Shown here: in pieces, positions 8,797-17,072 of the stretch
Layout of the letters: every line of letters begins with the position of its first letter
Numbering within the stretch: position 1 is the stretch's first letter
NCBI GenBank assembly: GCA_900554415.1
Contig: USGU01000004.1
Coordinates: 36,264 to 100,263 of the forward strand
Direction: 5' to 3'
From: an uncultured Lachnospiraceae bacterium
GTDB taxonomy: Bacteria > Bacillota > Clostridia > Lachnospirales > Lachnospiraceae
Length of the DNA: 64,000 nucleotides
Made by a program: the position numbers and the translations under genes
Notes under the pieces: model-generated
What the model was told of the DNA's origin: nothing
The model's database searches: none
Seen by the model: only the letters and a program-made list of their open reading frames with translations

Positions 8797-9864
8797 TTAT
8801 TGAAACCTCTCGTAAGGCTGAATTTCGATATCATGGAACGTTGTTTTTTCCTCATACACACAAAGTGCCATGTCAAGTAACGCAAAAAGCATAACTGCCC
8901 CTGTTCCCTCGCCAAGTGCCAGTCTTGCATCAATGACCGGGTGTAAATCCAATTCTTCCATCAGACTTTCAAATGCAGGCTCTTTTCCTTTATGGGATGG
9001 AAGCAGGTATGCCTTGACCCCGGGATACATCCGCTCTGCCACAAGTGCTGCCGCAAAGCTGATAACTCCATCCAGCACAATCGGTACATGATGGATAGCA
9101 CCACCAATACACACCCCTGTAAGTCCGGCAATATCAAGTCCTCCAACCGTCCGCAGCACCTCAAAAGGCTCCGCTTCATAAAGATGATATTTTTCGATAG
9201 CATTCTGAATTACCTGTTGTTTTTTCAGAAGCCCCGCATCGCTAAGTCCGGCACCTCTCCCGGTCACCTGCTCCGCTTTACATCCAAGAAGGGAGGCAAT
9301 CACTGCACTGCTTGTGGTGGTATTTCCAATTCCCATTTCTCCCGTAGCAAGAATCTGATAACCTTTTTCCTTGTATTCTGCTACCAAATCTATTCCTGTA
9401 CAAACAGCCTTCCATGCTTCCCTGACGGTCATTGACGGTTCTTTACTGAAATTCCGGGTGCCTTTCCGCACGGATTTCTGAAGCAGTCCCGGAATTTTTT
9501 CAGGAATATTGATTCCGATATCAACGGGAAATACATCTGCCCCAATGGAGGCCGCCATTTTCCCTACAGAAGAAAGCCCCTTCGTCATTTCCTTTGCCAC
9601 GGCCGCTGTCACTTCCTGCCCGCTTTGGCTGATGCCTTCTTCCACGATACCATTATCCGCACACATGACAAGTACCGCTTTCTTATCCAGACAAATCTGT
9701 GTCTTTCCTGTAATTGCACCAATCTGGGAAATGAGTCCTTCAAATGTTCCCATTCCATCCAGTGGTTTTGCCACCATATCCCAGTTCTTTTGTACTTGTC
9801 TGCGCACCGTTTCATCCGGCTTTGTAATCACAATCTGCGCTGGTACTTTGTGTTCATTTTCCAA
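8797..9864 (-). CDS. cobT: Nicotinate-nucleotide-dimethylbenzimidazole phosphoribosyltransferase
   Basis: 355 residues. It activates the lower-ligand base by forming alpha-ribazole 5'-phosphate from nicotinate mononucleotide. VMCADNGIVEEGISQSG and ATGEMGIGNTTTSSAV are the CobT substrate-binding blocks, and VLDGVISFAAALVA is also conserved. The catalytic glutamate region near the end is in LALGEGTGAVMLF. The start is a TTG at 9864, supported by a strong GGAGGA site seven bases upstream which overlaps the cobQ stop; the nearby ATG is out of frame. Confidence 0.95.
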   Translation of the reverse strand: MENEHKVPAQIVITKPDETVRRQVQKNWDMVAKPLDGMGTFEGLISQIGAITGKTQICLDKKAVLVMCADNGIVEEGISQSGQEVTAAVAKEMTKGLSSVGKMAASIGADVFPVDIGINIPEKIPGLLQKSVRKGTRNFSKEPSMTVREAWKAVCTGIDLVAEYKEKGYQILATGEMGIGNTTTSSAVIASLLGCKAEQVTGRGAGLSDAGLLKKQQVIQNAIEKYHLYEAEPFEVLRTVGGLDIAGLTGVCIGGAIHHVPIVLDGVISFAAALVAERMYPGVKAYLLPSHKGKEPAFESLMEELDLHPVIDARLALGEGTGAVMLFALLDMALCVYEEKTTFHDIEIQPYERFQ

Positions 9865-9867
9865 CCG

Positions 9868-11349
9868 CTATTCCTCCAGTCTGGCTTCTCTTAACATTCC
9901 ATAAATGGCATCCATATCCAAGTATGCCCGGAGTGTGTCGGCAAGCTTATCGTACTGCATTTCCTTAAATGCCTGATAATCCGAAAACTCCATATGTTCC
10001 AATGTAATTCCTTTTTTCGCAGCCAGTGCTTCTATCATACGCACTGCCATGGTTCCGTAATCAAATAGTCCATGTACATAGGAACCATATACCTGTGTCT
10101 TTTCATCGTATACCATCGTATCGGTACATGGACTGCCATCCCGCCATCTTGTCTTTCCCATATGAATTTCATAACCGCTATACGGCATTTCTGAAATGCA
10201 CTGGAAAATTCCCTCTACAGGATTCAAATGTCCTTCTGTCTGGCATCTGGTCTTGTCCTTTTCTAATATGGTATCCAGTGGAAGCAGACCCATTCCATTT
10301 AATTCTCCGCCTTCTTCCACTTCATAAGGGTCAGAAATACGCATTCCAAGCATCTGATAGCCGCCGCAGATTCCACAGACCGGAATTTTCTCCGACCATT
10401 TCTTCACGGCTGCCTCTAAGCCGTTCTGGCGCATCCATTTCAAGTCCCCCATGGTGTTCTTGCTTCCCGGCAGGAAAATCAGATCCGGGCTTTGCAGTTC
10501 ACTGACCGATGTGACATACCGCACGGAAACACCTTTCATCTGCTCAAATACATTGAAATCCGTGAAATTGGAAATCCTTGGATAGCGGATGACTGCCAAA
10601 TCAATCCATCCTGCCTCTTTCTTGTCAAATCTTTCCGTCAGGCTGTCCTCATCTTCCAATGACAAATCCATGTATGGAACTACCCCCACAACCGGAACCT
10701 GTCCTTTTTCTTCCAGAATCGTAATTCCCGGGTCCAGAATCGACTTATCTCCACGAAACTTATTGATTATCAGGCCTTTGACTCTTTCCTTCTCCTCGTC
10801 AGTAAGCAAGGATAAGGTTCCCAAAAGCTGTGCAAACACACCGCCCCGGTCAATATCCCCTGCAAGCAGAACCGGTGCATCCACCATCTCTGCCATTCCC
10901 ATATTTACAATATCATTTTCACGCAGATTAATTTCTGCCGGACTTCCTGCCCCTTCAATCACAATAATATCTGCCTCTTCTTCCAGTTTACGGAAAGCCT
11001 TTTTGATGTCCGGTATAAGCTGTACCTTATAAGCAAAATAGTCTTTTGCGCTCATATTTCCCAGAACTTCTCCATTTACAATGACCTGGGAACCTGTATG
11101 ATTCGTAGGTTTCAGCAGAATCGGATTCATACAGACCATAGGACGGATTCCTGCTGCTTCCGCCTGCATGACCTGTGCCCGCCCCATTTCCAGTCCTTCT
11201 TCCGTAATAAAGGAGTTCAGTGCCATATTCTGGGATTTGAACGGAGCGACCCGGTATCCATCCTGCTTAAAAATGCGGCAAAGCCCTGCTGCCAGAAGAC
11301 TTTTTCCTGCATTTGACATGGTTCCCTGTACCATAATCACCTTTGCCAT
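9868..11349 (-). CDS. cobQ: Cobyric acid synthase (glutamine-hydrolysing)
   Basis: 493 residues. It amidates four carboxylates of adenosylcobyrinate a,c-diamide using ATP and glutamine. The N-terminal dethiobiotin-synthetase-like ATPase starts MAKVIMVQGTMSNAGKSLLA and continues with FKSQNMALNSF. The C-terminal class I glutamine amidotransferase domain has the nucleophile cysteine in VCGICGGYQMLG and the catalytic histidine in GSYVHGLFD. Full length with both domains intact. It lies eight bases downstream of the cysteine-cluster protein and heads the recognisable cobalamin genes in this strand. Confidence 0.96.
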   Translation of the reverse strand: MAKVIMVQGTMSNAGKSLLAAGLCRIFKQDGYRVAPFKSQNMALNSFITEEGLEMGRAQVMQAEAAGIRPMVCMNPILLKPTNHTGSQVIVNGEVLGNMSAKDYFAYKVQLIPDIKKAFRKLEEEADIIVIEGAGSPAEINLRENDIVNMGMAEMVDAPVLLAGDIDRGGVFAQLLGTLSLLTDEEKERVKGLIINKFRGDKSILDPGITILEEKGQVPVVGVVPYMDLSLEDEDSLTERFDKKEAGWIDLAVIRYPRISNFTDFNVFEQMKGVSVRYVTSVSELQSPDLIFLPGSKNTMGDLKWMRQNGLEAAVKKWSEKIPVCGICGGYQMLGMRISDPYEVEEGGELNGMGLLPLDTILEKDKTRCQTEGHLNPVEGIFQCISEMPYSGYEIHMGKTRWRDGSPCTDTMVYDEKTQVYGSYVHGLFDYGTMAVRMIEALAAKKGITLEHMEFSDYQAFKEMQYDKLADTLRAYLDMDAIYGMLREARLEE

Positions 11350-11357
11350 AATGTCAT

Positions 11358-11993
11358 TTATCCTTTCTGCATTCTCTGCTCAAACTCTGTATAAAAATCA
11401 TCCCCATAAGGAGTCAGATAAAACTGTTGCAATATCTGAAGGTCGATTTCTTTGGCTTTCTCCGGATGCCTCTCAATCAATGCTTCCATATCTTTTAAAT
11501 AATAATGCCACCGGTTTACAAATGTCTCGTATTTGCCAAACTCCGGTGTATTTATCCACTTCTTTACCTTAACTTTCGTCCGATTTGTCTTTTTACACTC
11601 ATGTGTCTGCAGAAAATACTGGAAACTTCCATTCTCATAATATCTTCCCAGAGGAAACAGTCTGCAGATTCCCGGTCTGATTGCATGAATCGTACATCTG
11701 CCCTCTTCATTCAAAAACGCACAACATTCACGGGAACCCTGCATTTTCAGATTTGGCAGAATAATCCCATCCACCACATTCAGTTCTAAATAGCTTGCAA
11801 GCAATGCTTCAAAAGACTGATTTAATCCTGTTGTAAGGCGATGGACATCCAGCGGGTCCAAAATAATTGAGTTTCCCATTCCGCAGCAGCAGGCAAAGCA
11901 GCCCTGACAGTCTCCGCAGTCTGCCTTTACCAGATCATTGCTTCCGTACAGCCTGCCATCGGAAATTTCTTTCAAATCTATGTTTCGCTTCAT
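11358..11993 (-). CDS. YkgJ-type cysteine cluster protein
   Basis: 211 residues. The N-terminal third has CGDCQGCFACCCGM, followed by CCAFLNEEGRCTIHAIRPGICRLFPLG. This CxxCxxxCC...C...RPxxCR arrangement defines the YkgJ/UPF0153 family, small proteins thought to bind zinc or an iron-sulphur cluster; their function is unknown. It sits between a radical SAM gene and cobQ with gaps of only a few bases, so it is probably cotranscribed. Membership in the cobalamin operon may be coincidental. Confidence 0.82.
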   Translation of the reverse strand: MKRNIDLKEISDGRLYGSNDLVKADCGDCQGCFACCCGMGNSIILDPLDVHRLTTGLNQSFEALLASYLELNVVDGIILPNLKMQGSRECCAFLNEEGRCTIHAIRPGICRLFPLGRYYENGSFQYFLQTHECKKTNRTKVKVKKWINTPEFGKYETFVNRWHYYLKDMEALIERHPEKAKEIDLQILQQFYLTPYGDDFYTEFEQRMQKG

Positions 11994-11998
11994 TTTCT

Positions 11999-12892
11999 TT
12001 ATACTCCTTCCAGCGTAAATGGCGGGATAAAGCTCTCCTTAGCCGTATCGCCCTCTTGAATATACGCCTGCGTAACTCCAATGGAAATGGCATAATCCAC
12101 CAACCAGTCATACACCTTTTCTTTTACTTTCTGGTTCAGTTCCGGATACTGGTCTGCATCCAGTGAATCCAGTGGTGTATACTGGTTCATCAAACTCATG
12201 TAAATGCTGTCTCCATAGGTATTATATAAATAGCTTACGATTCTTTTTGCGTCCTCCAAACACCCCGGCAGTAACAAATGCCGTACAATAACTCCCTTTG
12301 TCATCATTCCATTATCATCAAACTTTGGCTCTCCTGTCTGTCTCACCATTTCTGCCAAAGCCGCTCTTGCCTTCTCCGGGTAATCCTCCGCAAAGGAATA
12401 CCGCTTCGCATGTCTGGGATTCCAATATTTAAAATCAGGAAGATAGATATCCACATAGCCCTCTAACATTTTCAGAGTTTCCACTTCTTCATAGCCACTG
12501 GTATTGTAGACAATTGGAACTGCAAGTCCTCTTTTTCTTGCCATCTGAAGGGCTTTCCGAATCTGTGGCACGAAATGAGTCGGAGTCACCAGATTGATAT
12601 TATTGGCGCCCTTTGCTTCCAGTTCCAGAAAAATTTCGGACAGCCGTTCAATCGAAATACATTTTCCCACTTCACCTGTTGCTATCTGATGGTTCTGGCA
12701 GAATACGCATCGCAGGGTACATCCTGTAAAAAATACCGTTCCTGAGCCTTTTTCACCGGAGATACAAGGTTCCTCCCACATATGAAGTGCCGCCCTTGCC
12801 ACACGGACCTGCTCAGTCTCTCCACAAAATCCACTTTTTCCATTTTCCCGGTCTGCCATACAATGTCTCGGACAAAGTGTACACGCTGCCAT
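11999..12892 (-). CDS. Radical SAM protein, PflA/PflX-like
   Basis: 297 residues. The cluster-binding CxxxCxxC motif is in FTGCTLRCVFCQNHQ at about residues 55-69, and an additional N-terminal cysteine group is in CTLCPRHCMADRENGKSGFC. This domain order is that of the PflX-like putative glycyl-radical activating proteins. The target is not known, and no pyruvate-formate-lyase-like gene is adjacent. A G-rich ribosome site precedes the ATG. It is the first gene after a plausible minus-strand promoter, so it may lead the whole cobalamin transcript. Confidence 0.85.
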   Translation of the reverse strand: MAACTLCPRHCMADRENGKSGFCGETEQVRVARAALHMWEEPCISGEKGSGTVFFTGCTLRCVFCQNHQIATGEVGKCISIERLSEIFLELEAKGANNINLVTPTHFVPQIRKALQMARKRGLAVPIVYNTSGYEEVETLKMLEGYVDIYLPDFKYWNPRHAKRYSFAEDYPEKARAALAEMVRQTGEPKFDDNGMMTKGVIVRHLLLPGCLEDAKRIVSYLYNTYGDSIYMSLMNQYTPLDSLDADQYPELNQKVKEKVYDWLVDYAISIGVTQAYIQEGDTAKESFIPPFTLEGV

Positions 12893-12984
12893 GGTCTGCC
12901 CCTCACTCTCTATCTGTCTTCTTTATCTTTGTTCTCTGTTTTTACCGTCTGTCTTTTTGTTCCTACGGAAAATCAACTGTACCC

Positions 12985-13013
12985 ATTATATCTTTTCTTG
13001 CCGTCAGAAACAA
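12985..13013 (-). promoter_or_regulatory. Predicted sigma-A promoter for the radical SAM/cobalamin transcript
   Basis: On the minus strand the -35 is TTGTTT (13013-13008), followed by a 17-base spacer and a perfect -10 TATAAT (990-985 of the 12.9 kb block). The predicted transcript starts near 12,978, giving a leader of about 85 bases. No cobalamin riboswitch core is visible in this leader. Prediction by motif only. Confidence 0.6.
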
Positions 13014-13086
13014 TATTTTTACTGGTATTTTTCGCATAAGGGTGTTAAACTCATAGGTAGAATATATTTTCACTGGAGGTAGGAAT

Positions 13087-13533
13087 ATGAGTAAAATTGA
13101 CGAAGTAAGAAGCGCTATGGTCGCTGCCATGAAAGCAAAAGATAAAGATACCAAGGAAACCTTATCTGCACTCCTCGCTGCACTGAAAAACAAGGCAATT
13201 GACAAACGTGCTGACCTGACCGAAGAAGAAGAAATTCAGGTTATCTTAAAAGAAATCAAACAGACAAAGGAAACTTTGGAAATGACTCCGGCAGACCGTA
13301 CCGATATTATCGACGAATGCAAGAAACGTCTTGCTGTACTGGAAAACTACGCACCTAAGATGATGGATGAAGCAGAAATTAAAGAAGTAATTGCTTCTGT
13401 TCTGGCAAAACTGGAAATTGAAACACCAACCGCCAAGGATAAAGGCCGTATCATGAAAGAATTAATGCCTCAGGTAAAAGGTAAAGCTGATGGCTCACTG
13501 GTAAACCAGATTCTTATGGGAATGCTGCAGTAA
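13087..13533 (+). CDS. yqeY: GatB/YqeY domain-containing protein
   Basis: 148 residues. The sequence (SKIDEVRSAMVAAMKAKDKD, then KEIKQTKETLEM and the C-terminal KGRIMKELMPQVKGKADGSL) matches the YqeY family, which shares the tRNA-binding-like C-terminal domain of GatB. Its precise role is not established; a link to tRNA-dependent amidation is suspected from the fold. A GGAGGTAGGAAT ribosome site precedes the ATG. It is a monocistronic plus-strand gene between two minus-strand operons and is followed by a strong hairpin terminator. Confidence 0.92.
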   Translation: MSKIDEVRSAMVAAMKAKDKDTKETLSALLAALKNKAIDKRADLTEEEEIQVILKEIKQTKETLEMTPADRTDIIDECKKRLAVLENYAPKMMDEAEIKEVIASVLAKLEIETPTAKDKGRIMKELMPQVKGKADGSLVNQILMGMLQ

Positions 13534-13543
13534 TATTTTTCTT

Positions 13544-13577
13544 AAACAAAGAATGTGCCAAGGCACATTCTTTGTTT
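13544..13577 (+). terminator. Intrinsic terminator after yqeY
   Basis: A perfect 16-base inverted repeat (arms 13544-13559 and 13562-13577) with a two-base centre. The 3' arm ends in a T-rich stretch that forms part of the stem, so it can work as an intrinsic terminator on the plus strand and possibly on the minus strand. Confidence 0.85.
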
Positions 13578-13626
13578 ATCAGGAAGGAACTTTTCTGATA
13601 ACTATCCTCTTCAGATAATACTCCTC

Positions 13627-13676
13627 AGAAAAAGAGCCTGAGACAGGAGACTCACGCCAACTATCTCAGACTCTTT
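13627..13676 (-). terminator. Intrinsic terminator of the fab operon
   Basis: Arms at 13631-13643 and 13664-13676 pair over 13 bases with one mismatch. On the minus strand the hairpin is followed by a run of five T. It lies about 35 bases beyond the stop of the last gene, the MarR-type regulator, so it closes the fatty-acid operon. Confidence 0.8.
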
Positions 13677-13710
13677 GTTTTACTTACACCAGTTGCAGAA
13701 AATACAACGT

Positions 13711-14151
13711 CTAATCACTATACTCTTGAAAAAACTCAAACAATCCATCCAACGCTTTCGACAGTGCTTTCACTTCTTCTTCCGAAAGCTTCTCCATCGC
13801 CGACTCCACCATCTTCTTATGGAATGCTTCGTGATGCCGGTATGCCTTCTCTCCTTTCGGAGTCAGGCGGATATACACGATCCTGCGGTCCGCCTCACTG
13901 CGCTCTCTCACCACATACTTCTTATTCACAAGACTGTTCATAGACGTCGTAAGGGATCCGACGGTAATCCCCAGCTTCCGTGCAATCGTGGACATGTTAT
14001 TCCCTTCCCCAAGACCTACTGCTTCAATAATATGCATATCATTGTTCGTAAGGTCCTTGAATTCCTCGGTAATAACCGCATTCTCCTCCAATTTCCATAT
14101 ATCGTTAAACAAATGTACCATCAAATTGTTGATGCTTTTGTATTCGTCCAC
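13711..14151 (-). CDS. fabT: MarR-family regulator, FabT-like
   Basis: 146 residues with a winged helix-turn-helix: NNMSTIARKLGITVGSLTTSM (recognition helix region, about residues 51-72) and the wing in RSEADRRIVYIRLTPKGE. Its place in a fab operon matches FabT, the acyl-ACP-responsive repressor of fatty-acid genes in low-GC Gram-positives. Unlike the usual streptococcal arrangement it is the last gene, not near the first. The start is a GTG with a GAGGGAG site. A twin palindrome downstream of the fabH promoter is its likely operator. Function inferred from context. Confidence 0.82.
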   Translation of the reverse strand: MDEYKSINNLMVHLFNDIWKLEENAVITEEFKDLTNNDMHIIEAVGLGEGNNMSTIARKLGITVGSLTTSMNSLVNKKYVVRERSEADRRIVYIRLTPKGEKAYRHHEAFHKKMVESAMEKLSEEEVKALSKALDGLFEFFQEYSD

Positions 14152-14186
14152 GTCTGTCTCTCCCTCTGCTTCTCTTCTACAGTCAA

Positions 14187-15254
14187 TTATACACGGAGAT
14201 CAAGCAAAGAATCAATGACTTCTTTCACTGTTTCGATTTTTTCTGTCTTCCATGCATCTGCGCCGCAGAATAAAAGTGCTTCTCCGATGTTTCCTCTCGC
14301 TGCATTGGCCAGAGCGTCCGTGATACAGTACGGAGTCTCTGCCGGATTGCAGGTCTTAATACATCCCAGACATTTCTTCGGTGCGCATCGCTCTCCTGCC
14401 ATGATATGATTGATAAACGGATTCTTGATTGCACGTCCCGGCATTCCCACCGGACTTTTTACGATGATGATGTCTTCTTTTTTTGCATTGATATAACTCT
14501 GTTTATAACGGATATCTGCATCGCACTCCCAGGTCGTCACGAATCTGGTTGCCACCTGAACAGCATTCACACCAAGTTCGAATGCATGTTTTACATCTGC
14601 TGCTTCATAGATTCCACCTGCAAGCGCAACCGGAATCTGACAGCTGTATTTTTCTTCGTATGTTTTTACAACTGCCCGGATTTTCCGTATTTCCTGATCA
14701 TAGGTCTCCTGATCGAACGCTGCCAACTGCTCCATGTCAAAGCCAAGATGGCCTCCCGCCCTCGGTCCTTCAATCACCAGAAGGTCTGCTGTACGTCCAT
14801 ACTTTTTGTCCCAGTATTTTAAGATGACCTTTGCGGATTTCTCGGTAGACACGATCGGTGCGATCTTGGTTTCGGTTCCTTCTACGAACGCCGGAAGTTC
14901 TGTCGGAAGCCCTGCTCCGGAGATGATCAGATCCGCTCCTGCCTTTGCGGCACATCGTACGTGCTGTTCGTAATCTTTCAGTGCAACCATAATATTGAAA
15001 CCGATCACACCATCGGGCGCGATGGCACGCGCCTTTTCAAGCTCTGTCCGGATGGCTCTTTGGTTCGCCTCCTTCGGATTCTTTTCGAAATCCGGCTCGC
15101 GAAATCCGATCTGGGCAGTGGAAATGATTCCTACACCGCCCTCTTTTGCAACCGCGCCTGCCAGTCCTGCAAGACTGACTCCGACACCCATTCCGCCCTG
15201 AATCAATGGCTTTCTAATTGTCAAATCTCCTATTTTAAAGGATGGATATTCCAT
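14187..15254 (-). CDS. NPD/nitronate monooxygenase-like flavoprotein with C-terminal Cys cluster
   Basis: 355 residues of the FMN-dependent 2-nitropropane dioxygenase superfamily, the same superfamily as FabK. IQGGMGVGVSLAGLAGAVA, the GADLIISGAGLP block, EGPRAGGHLG and VALAGGIYEAADV form the TIM-barrel FMN site. The C-terminus adds CAPKKCLGCIKTC, a compact cysteine group that ordinary FabK lacks and that could bind iron-sulphur or zinc. It follows accDA and precedes the regulator within the same operon. The substrate cannot be told from sequence; enoyl-ACP reduction is possible but a dedicated FabK is already present. Confidence 0.82.
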   Translation of the reverse strand: MEYPSFKIGDLTIRKPLIQGGMGVGVSLAGLAGAVAKEGGVGIISTAQIGFREPDFEKNPKEANQRAIRTELEKARAIAPDGVIGFNIMVALKDYEQHVRCAAKAGADLIISGAGLPTELPAFVEGTETKIAPIVSTEKSAKVILKYWDKKYGRTADLLVIEGPRAGGHLGFDMEQLAAFDQETYDQEIRKIRAVVKTYEEKYSCQIPVALAGGIYEAADVKHAFELGVNAVQVATRFVTTWECDADIRYKQSYINAKKEDIIIVKSPVGMPGRAIKNPFINHIMAGERCAPKKCLGCIKTCNPAETPYCITDALANAARGNIGEALLFCGADAWKTEKIETVKEVIDSLLDLRV

Positions 15255-15308
15255 ATTTCCACCTGAACCTTTCTTCTGAATCTTCTGTGAAATCCCCCGG
15301 TTCCACTG

Positions 15309-17039
15309 TTACATATTGCGGAATCTCTGGTATCTCTTTTCTGCCAGTTCTTCCCCTGTTAACTGCAGATGTTCTCTCAGGAAATGCTGCATCGCCCGAT
15401 CCATCTCCCCCGTTACCTCTGCCAGATTCTCTACCGTCAGATGTTCCGGCTCTGCCAGCACACGTTCTACGATTCCTGCTTCTTTCAAATGCTTTGCAGT
15501 CAGTTTCATAACTCCCGCTGCTTCCTGGGCACGCTTGCTGTCTTTCCAGAGGATGCTTGCGAACCCTTCCGGTGACAAAATGGAGTAAATGGAGTTTTCC
15601 AGCATCCACACTTCATCCGAAGTTGCCATAGCAAGTGCGCCGCCGCTTCCGCCTTCTCCGATCACTACGGAGAGAACCGGTACTTTAAGCGCCGACATCT
15701 CAAACAGGTTGCGCGCGATGGCTTCTCCCTGTCCACGTTCCTCTGCTTCCAGTCCGCAGAATGCGCCCGGTGTATCCACGAAGCAAATGATCGGACGCTG
15801 GAATTTTTCTGCCTGCTTCATGAGACGCAAGGCTTTTCGGTATCCATCCGGAGACGGCATACCAAAGTTGCGCTCAATATTTTCCTTCGTGTTTCTTCCT
15901 TTTGCCTGTGCGATCACTGTCACCGGCATCCCGTGGAAACGTGCAATTCCACCGATGATTGCTTTGTCATCTTTGAAATAGCGGTCTCCGTGAAATTCTA
16001 CGAAATCGGTAAACATGGACTCGATATAGTCAGAACCTACCGGACGATCCTTCTGTCTGGAGATCTGTACCCGCTCCCATGCAGTTTTGCGCATTTCTTC
16101 CGGCTCCACGTTTTCCACTGTTTCCCCGGTCATTTTCTTGATCATCTCTGCATTCTGCCCAGCTTCATGCATTTTCACAATCTTCGCCAATGTTTCTCGC
16201 AGCTGTGGTCGTTCTACAATCTTATCAACAAATCCATGCTCCAGCAGGAACTCGGATCTCTGGAATCCTTTCGGAAGCTTCTGTCCGATAGTCTGCTCGA
16301 TGACACGCGGTCCGGCAAATCCTACCAATGCATTCGGTTCTGCAAAAATAATGTCTCCAAGCATGGCAAAGCTTGCTGTCACGCCGCCGGTGGTCGGATC
16401 AGTCAGTACGGTCACATAGAGCTGACCGGCATCGTGATGACGCTTCAGCGCTGCCGAAGTCTTGGACATCTGCATCAGCGAATGAATTCCTTCCTGCATT
16501 CTCGCGCCGCCGGAGCAGGTGAAGATAATGATCGGAAGTTTTTCGTCGGTTGCACGTTCTACTGCACGGGTAATCTTTTCTCCGACCACTTTTCCCATAC
16601 TTGCCATCAGAAATCTGCCGTCGCAGACTGCAAGCACCACATCACTTCCCTGGATCTTCGCTTTTCCCGTCACAACGGCCTCATCAAGTCCGGTTTTTTC
16701 CTGCAGTGCCTGCACCTTTTCTTCGTATCCCTTGTAATGAAGCGGATTGCCGGAAATCAGACCGGTATCCCATTCTTCAAAGCTTCCCTCGTCAGCCACC
16801 ATTTCCACACGTCTCTTGGCGTGTACACGAAAATAGTTCCCACACTTCGGACAGATATAGTATCCGTTCTTCACATCCTCTGTCATGATCGCTGCCTTAC
16901 AGGAATTGCACTTTTTCAGCAGCCCTTCCGGTACCTCCGGAGCAGCGTTCCTCTCAGTGTGCGCCCCCGGTGCGTGCACCTCGGCCAGCGAAATATAATT
17001 CTTACGATTCGTCTTTTTAAACATATTCGATAACTTCAC
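15309..17039 (-). CDS. accDA: Acetyl-CoA carboxylase carboxyltransferase, fused beta (AccD) and alpha (AccA)
   Basis: 576 residues in one uninterrupted frame. Residues about 40-300 are AccD: zinc-finger cysteines C44, C47, C63 and C66, then CDGRFLMASMGKVVGEKI and FTCSGGARMQEGIHSLMQM. From about residue 310 the chain is AccA: WERVQISRQKDRP, FHGDRYFKDD, KGRNTKENIERNFGMPSPDG, VIGEGGSGGALAM and SILSPEGFASILWKD. Two separate subunits are the bacterial norm; here they are a single polypeptide, with the AccA N-terminal helices shortened. With AccB and AccC it makes malonyl-CoA. It lies 33 bases downstream of accC. Confidence 0.95.
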   Translation of the reverse strand: MKLSNMFKKTNRKNYISLAEVHAPGAHTERNAAPEVPEGLLKKCNSCKAAIMTEDVKNGYYICPKCGNYFRVHAKRRVEMVADEGSFEEWDTGLISGNPLHYKGYEEKVQALQEKTGLDEAVVTGKAKIQGSDVVLAVCDGRFLMASMGKVVGEKITRAVERATDEKLPIIIFTCSGGARMQEGIHSLMQMSKTSAALKRHHDAGQLYVTVLTDPTTGGVTASFAMLGDIIFAEPNALVGFAGPRVIEQTIGQKLPKGFQRSEFLLEHGFVDKIVERPQLRETLAKIVKMHEAGQNAEMIKKMTGETVENVEPEEMRKTAWERVQISRQKDRPVGSDYIESMFTDFVEFHGDRYFKDDKAIIGGIARFHGMPVTVIAQAKGRNTKENIERNFGMPSPDGYRKALRLMKQAEKFQRPIICFVDTPGAFCGLEAEERGQGEAIARNLFEMSALKVPVLSVVIGEGGSGGALAMATSDEVWMLENSIYSILSPEGFASILWKDSKRAQEAAGVMKLTAKHLKEAGIVERVLAEPEHLTVENLAEVTGEMDRAMQHFLREHLQLTGEELAEKRYQRFRNM

Positions 17040-17072
17040 GTTTTTTCCTCCTTACGCACACCGGATTTTCGT

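Noticed and set aside
12893..12985. Possible cobalamin riboswitch in front of the B12 block
   Set aside because: The leader is about 85 bases, too short for the B12 riboswitch, and lacks recognisable B12-box sequence.
15933..17033. A 366-codon plus-strand reading frame
   Set aside because: It lies antisense to accDA, has a Cys/His-rich shadow composition and no ribosome site.
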